Part shown: piece after piece, positions 13,828 to 15,958 of the stretch
Numbering within the stretch: position 1 is the stretch's first letter
How the letters are laid out: each line of letters begins with the position of its first letter
Source of the DNA: JANXYW01 sp964458665
Lineage (GTDB): Bacteria > Chloroflexota > Dehalococcoidia > DSTF01 > JACRBR01
Length of the DNA stretch: 15,958 nucleotides
NCBI GenBank assembly: GCA_964458665.1
Contig: CAYWOO010000076.1
Coordinates: forward strand, 1 to 15,958
Reading direction: 5' to 3'
Notes under the pieces: generated by a model
Databases searched by the model: none
What the model saw: only the letters and a program-made list of their open reading frames with translations
What the model was told of the DNA's origin: nothing
Position numbers and translations under genes: made by a program

Positions 13828-13833
13828 AATATA
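13828..13833 (-). promoter_or_regulatory. -10 element of a probable leaderless SDR promoter
   Basis: Minus-strand TATATT ends 7 nt before the SDR ATG, so transcription should start at or beside the A of ATG. The place of the -35 is occupied by the heptamer repeat (TAGAAC at 17 nt), which is no match to consensus and may indicate activator dependence. Confidence 0.5.
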
Positions 13834-13835
13834 GA

Positions 13836-13862
13836 GGTTCTAGGTTCTAGGTTCTAGGTTCT
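13836..13862. repeat. Tandem heptamer repeat (GGTTCTA)n in the SDR/P450 intergenic region
   Basis: GGTTCTA is repeated perfectly three times (13836-13856) with a fourth copy lacking its last base (13857-13862), followed by a diverged GGCTTCTA. It covers the -35 region of the minus-strand SDR promoter. It may be a slippage-prone microsatellite or an array of regulator half-sites. Confidence 0.85.
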
Positions 13863-13878
13863 GGCTTCTACGAAAACC

Positions 13879-13896
13879 GCAATCGCCGGTGATTGC
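13879..13896. promoter_or_regulatory. 18-bp dyad, candidate operator
   Basis: GCAATC (13879-13884), six bases, then GATTGC (13891-13896) form an inverted repeat with perfect 6-bp arms between the divergent SDR and P450 genes. Size and place suit a TetR- or MarR-type dimer. No regulator gene is present in the window. Confidence 0.4.
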
Positions 13897-13944
13897 CGCG
13901 TCCGCCACCAACGTGACACTATCGAGGCCTTCACCAGCGTGATC

Positions 13945-13950
13945 AGGAGG
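13945..13950 (+). promoter_or_regulatory. Shine-Dalgarno site deciding the P450 start
   Basis: AGGAGG lies 6 nt before ATG 13957. It rules out the in-frame GTG at 13939, which would contain this site within its own coding sequence. Confidence 0.75.
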
Positions 13951-13956
13951 TGTGTC

Positions 13957-15243
13957 ATGGGCGCAACACAGCTTGTCCAGCGCGGGGTCCAGGAAGTGGC
14001 CGTGCGTGCGATCCTCGCGGCCGAGCGCATCCAGACCGGCGCGACGTTCTATCCGATGGGAGAGCGGTTCCACGCTGACCCGTACCGGATGTACCGCCGC
14101 TTGCGAGAGAAAGACCCGATCCATCGCAGCAGACTGATCAACGGCTGGGTGCTCACCCGCCACGCCGACGTGACGGCCGTCCTGCGCGACACGCGCTTCC
14201 TGTCCGATGAACGAAAGCAGGCAGGCTACGAGAAGTTTCGCGCCCGTGCCATCAAGCAGGGCGTGATCGACGCGGGCGAATCCGGCACCTTCTCGATGTT
14301 GCGCGCTGATCCACCGGACCACACGCGGCTGCGCACGCTGGTGAGCCGCGCCTTCACGCCACGGACGGTCGAAGGGCTGCGCGGCCGCGTGGAGGCGGTT
14401 GTCGAGGAGCACCTTGACGCCGTCGCCGGCAAGGGCGGCATGGACGTCATCGCCGCGCTGGCCTACCCGCTGCCTGTGATCATCATCGCGGAGATGCTGG
14501 GTATCCCGGCGGAAGATCATGCGCGCTTCAAGCACTGGTCCGACGAAGCCGTGCGCGGGATGGGAATATCGACCGTGGAGGACGGCAGACGCGCGCGCCG
14601 GGGCAGGCGCGAGCTGCGGGCGTACCTCGAGGGTGTGGCGTCGGCGCGACGGCGTGAACCTCGGGAAGATCTACTCAGCGCGTTGCTGGCGGTGGAGGCA
14701 GAGGGCGAGCGTCTCACGACCGACGAACTCTTCGAGACGTGCGAACTCTTGCTCATCGCGGGGCACGAGACGACGACGAACCTCATCGGAAACGGCCTGC
14801 TGGCGTTGCTGCGCAACCCCGATCAGTTCGATCTGCTGCGCCGTGACCCCTCGCTGGTGGAGCACGCAGTAGAGGAATTTCTGCGCTACGACAGCCCGGT
14901 CCAGGCGACGACGCGCATCGTCAGTGAGGACATGCAGTTCGAAGGCAACGCGTTCCGCACCGGCCAGCAGGTCGCGCTCGCTCTAGGCGCAGCGAACCGC
15001 GATCCGGAAGCATTCCCCGATCCAGACCGCCTCGATGTGACGCGAGAGGATCTCCGTCACGTGGCGTTCGGCCACGCCATTCACTTCTGCCTCGGCTCGC
15101 CGCTCGCGCGCATCGAGGCGCCTGCCGCATTCCGCGCGATGATCGAGCGCTTCCCGAACATGCGCCTGGACGAAACGACGCCGCCGCGATGGAAGGACAA
15201 CATCATCCTCCGCGGCCTGCAGCAGCTCCCAGTGAGGTTCTAG
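13957..15243 (+). CDS. Cytochrome P450
   Basis: This 428-residue soluble bacterial P450 has no membrane anchor, though an N-terminal amphipathic helix (residues 5-22) precedes the fold. The I-helix oxygen-activation motif A-G-H-E-T-T is at 268-273. The K-helix E-x-x-R is in E-E-F-L-R-Y. The heme loop reads F-G-H-A-I-H-F-C378-L-G; the usual second Gly (FGxG) is Ala, a tolerated change. It inserts one oxygen atom into a hydrophobic substrate using electrons from a ferredoxin/reductase pair not encoded here. L-R-A-D-P-P-D-H-T-R-L-R in the C-helix region is typical of CYP107-like groups. It faces the SDR gene head to head and ends at the convergent carbonic-anhydrase-like gene. Substrate unknown; hydroxylation followed by SDR oxidation is a plausible sequence of reactions. 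Confidence 0.96.
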   Translation: MGATQLVQRGVQEVAVRAILAAERIQTGATFYPMGERFHADPYRMYRRLREKDPIHRSRLINGWVLTRHADVTAVLRDTRFLSDERKQAGYEKFRARAIKQGVIDAGESGTFSMLRADPPDHTRLRTLVSRAFTPRTVEGLRGRVEAVVEEHLDAVAGKGGMDVIAALAYPLPVIIIAEMLGIPAEDHARFKHWSDEAVRGMGISTVEDGRRARRGRRELRAYLEGVASARRREPREDLLSALLAVEAEGERLTTDELFETCELLLIAGHETTTNLIGNGLLALLRNPDQFDLLRRDPSLVEHAVEEFLRYDSPVQATTRIVSEDMQFEGNAFRTGQQVALALGAANRDPEAFPDPDRLDVTREDLRHVAFGHAIHFCLGSPLARIEAPAAFRAMIERFPNMRLDETTPPRWKDNIILRGLQQLPVRF

Positions 15244-15253
15244 CGCTCGCGCT

Positions 15254-15276
15254 GCGCCGCAGTCCTGCTGCGGTGC
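15254..15276. terminator. Bidirectional terminator-like hairpin between convergent genes
   Basis: GCGCCGCAG, loop TCCTG, CTGCGGTGC gives a 9-bp stem with one G·T pair, placed 10 nt after the P450 stop and 1 nt before the complement of the opposing stop. No T-run exists on either side, so efficiency is uncertain. Confidence 0.5.
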
Positions 15277-15277
15277 G

Positions 15278-15703
15278 TTACTCGACCGGCACGACGTGCA
15301 CGCCGTCATCGACGATCGTCGAGAGGTACGCCGTGACGCCCAGCCGCGGATAGCGCGATTGGAGCATTGCCTTCGCGCGCAGCAGGTCTTCCCGGTGTAA
15401 GCGCAGTTCGGCCTTCCCGCGTGCGAGTCCGCGATACGCGCCGCACGTCACGTGGTTCATCAGCAAGATCTCGCGGAAGCGATGCAACGAACTCAGCATG
15501 TCGATCTCGTCGAGCATCGATTGCCGCGCCATCCGCGTACTCGGCCGCACCAGCGAGAACACGCCGCCCGGGCGCGCCAGCAAGTCGTACGCGTGCTCCA
15601 ACCCCAGGTCGAGGCGGATCTGCCGTTGCGCCGAAATGAATCGAAAGTCCGAGCACGAGATGACGAGCGCGCGGCAGCGGGCCTTGCTCAGCTTGACATC
15701 CAT
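15278..15703 (-). CDS. Small beta-carbonic-anhydrase-like protein
   Basis: This is a 141-residue protein from ATG 15703, which has GAGGGAG 10 nt upstream; the frame is open to 15796, with ATG 15769 as another possible start. C17-S-D19-F-R21 and H84-V-T-C87-G match the zinc site of beta-class carbonic anhydrases (C-x-D-x-R ... H-x-x-C), including the Asp/Arg dyad. It carries the connecting A-R-P-G-G-V-F (43-49), where classical enzymes read R-N-A-G. Classical beta enzymes are about 190-220 residues, so this belongs to a minimal subgroup. Zinc binding is likely and CO2 hydration possible, but activity of such short forms is not assured. It is convergent with the P450 and divergent from the epoxide hydrolase gene. 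No signal peptide with the chosen start. Confidence 0.75.
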   Translation of the reverse strand: MDVKLSKARCRALVISCSDFRFISAQRQIRLDLGLEHAYDLLARPGGVFSLVRPSTRMARQSMLDEIDMLSSLHRFREILLMNHVTCGAYRGLARGKAELRLHREDLLRAKAMLQSRYPRLGVTAYLSTIVDDGVHVVPVE

Positions 15704-15778
15704 CCGTCTTCGACTCCCTCTCGCTCGAACGTGCCCGGCAAGCGCGTCGCTACCCGGCGCGAAATGCATCGCAGGGTT

Positions 15779-15784
15779 ACTATA
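15779..15784 (-). promoter_or_regulatory. -10 element upstream of the carbonic-anhydrase-like gene
   Basis: Minus-strand TATAGT is one base from consensus. Transcription would start near 15772, leaving about 68 nt of leader before ATG 15703, or almost none if ATG 15769 is used. No -35 match is visible. Confidence 0.35.
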
Positions 15785-15876
15785 CAATCCGTGCACGCAT
15801 CGCTACGATGCTGCGCGGACGTTGGCGAGATATGGCCGCCGGGAAGGTCGCGCCGGCGCCTCAGGGAGTCCGATCA

Positions 15877-15958
15877 ATGCCACAAGAACCCTTTCACATC
15901 GAGGTGCCGGACTTCGTACTGCGCGATCTGCGGGAGAGGCTGGCGAAGACGCGCTGGC
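15877..15958 (+). CDS. Epoxide hydrolase family protein, N-terminal fragment (3' end outside the window)
   Basis: Only 27 codons are in the window, from an ATG with AGGGAG 8 nt upstream. They read F-H-I-E-V-P-D-F-V-L-R-D-L-R-E-R-L-A-K-T-R-W, which is the diagnostic start of the epoxide hydrolase N-terminal domain (EHN) ahead of an alpha/beta-hydrolase domain. These enzymes open epoxides to diols. The catalytic domain cannot be checked here. The gene diverges from the carbonic-anhydrase-like gene. Next to a P450 and an SDR it would fit oxidation of alkenes or terpenoids, but that is inference. Confidence 0.8.
   Translation, partial: MPQEPFHIEVPDFVLRDLRERLAKTRW

Noticed and set aside
13834..15243. 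10-bp direct repeats (GAGGTTCTAG at 13834 and 15234) as a target-site duplication around the P450 gene
   Set aside because: One copy is the edge of the heptamer array and the other includes the P450 stop codon. No terminal inverted repeats or transposase are present, so coincidence is more likely.
15704..15796. N-terminal extension of the carbonic-anhydrase-like protein from GTG 15796
   Set aside because: The extension has no family similarity and its GTG lies upstream of the only -10 box found (15779-15784), so it would not be on that transcript. The start at 15703 has a Shine-Dalgarno site.

Overview
This is a GC-rich bacterial window of about 16 kb with densely packed genes on both strands. 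It holds twelve complete or near-complete protein genes, two genes cut by the window edges, one decayed gene and one tRNA. No phage, insertion sequence or CRISPR array is visible. The gene mix (F420-type LLM oxidoreductase, a DUF6391-like protein, the C5-pathway enzyme HemL, a PPGPPG-plus-beta-helix gene, a Y-family/DUF6504/DnaE2 cassette with a Gram-positive-style LexA site, and leaderless-looking promoters) best fits a member of the Chloroflexota. A high-GC actinobacterial relative cannot be excluded. This taxonomic call is inference.

Left part (1-2767): the tail of an F420-dependent LLM oxidoreductase overlaps an aminoglycoside-phosphotransferase-fold kinase by 4 nt. Facing them on the minus strand is a 503-residue protein of the linalool dehydratase/isomerase fold that keeps the two active-site cysteines and their spacing.

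Middle part (2768-7143): an intergenic stretch with a good promoter leads into a secreted, C-terminally anchored protein with NTF2-like and SOD/CHRD-like domains, closed by a perfect 15-bp hairpin. Then come hemL (probably leaderless), a lipoprotein that fuses an NTF2-like domain to a cupredoxin with a full type 1 copper ligand set, a small DUF6391-like membrane protein, and tRNA-Arg(UCU). The two NTF2-headed exported proteins flank hemL.

Third part (7175-13013): a beta-helix gene with a TTG start is broken by a one-base frameshift and loses its 3' end beside an ECF sigma factor gene. After a short promoter region containing a LexA-like box lies a translationally coupled operon: an ImuB-like Y-family protein lacking the catalytic acids, a DUF6504-like small protein, and the error-prone polymerase DnaE2. 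Together these form a candidate SOS mutasome for translesion synthesis. No ImuA/RecA-like partner is present here.

Right part (13041-15958): a short-chain dehydrogenase and a cytochrome P450 diverge from a 136-bp region that carries a heptamer tandem repeat and an 18-bp dyad. A small beta-carbonic-anhydrase-like gene converges on the P450 over a hairpin. The window ends in the start of an epoxide hydrolase gene. SDR, P450, epoxide hydrolase, LLM oxidoreductase and the LinD-like protein together suggest oxidation of terpenoid or other hydrophobic compounds, but no shared pathway can be shown from this window.
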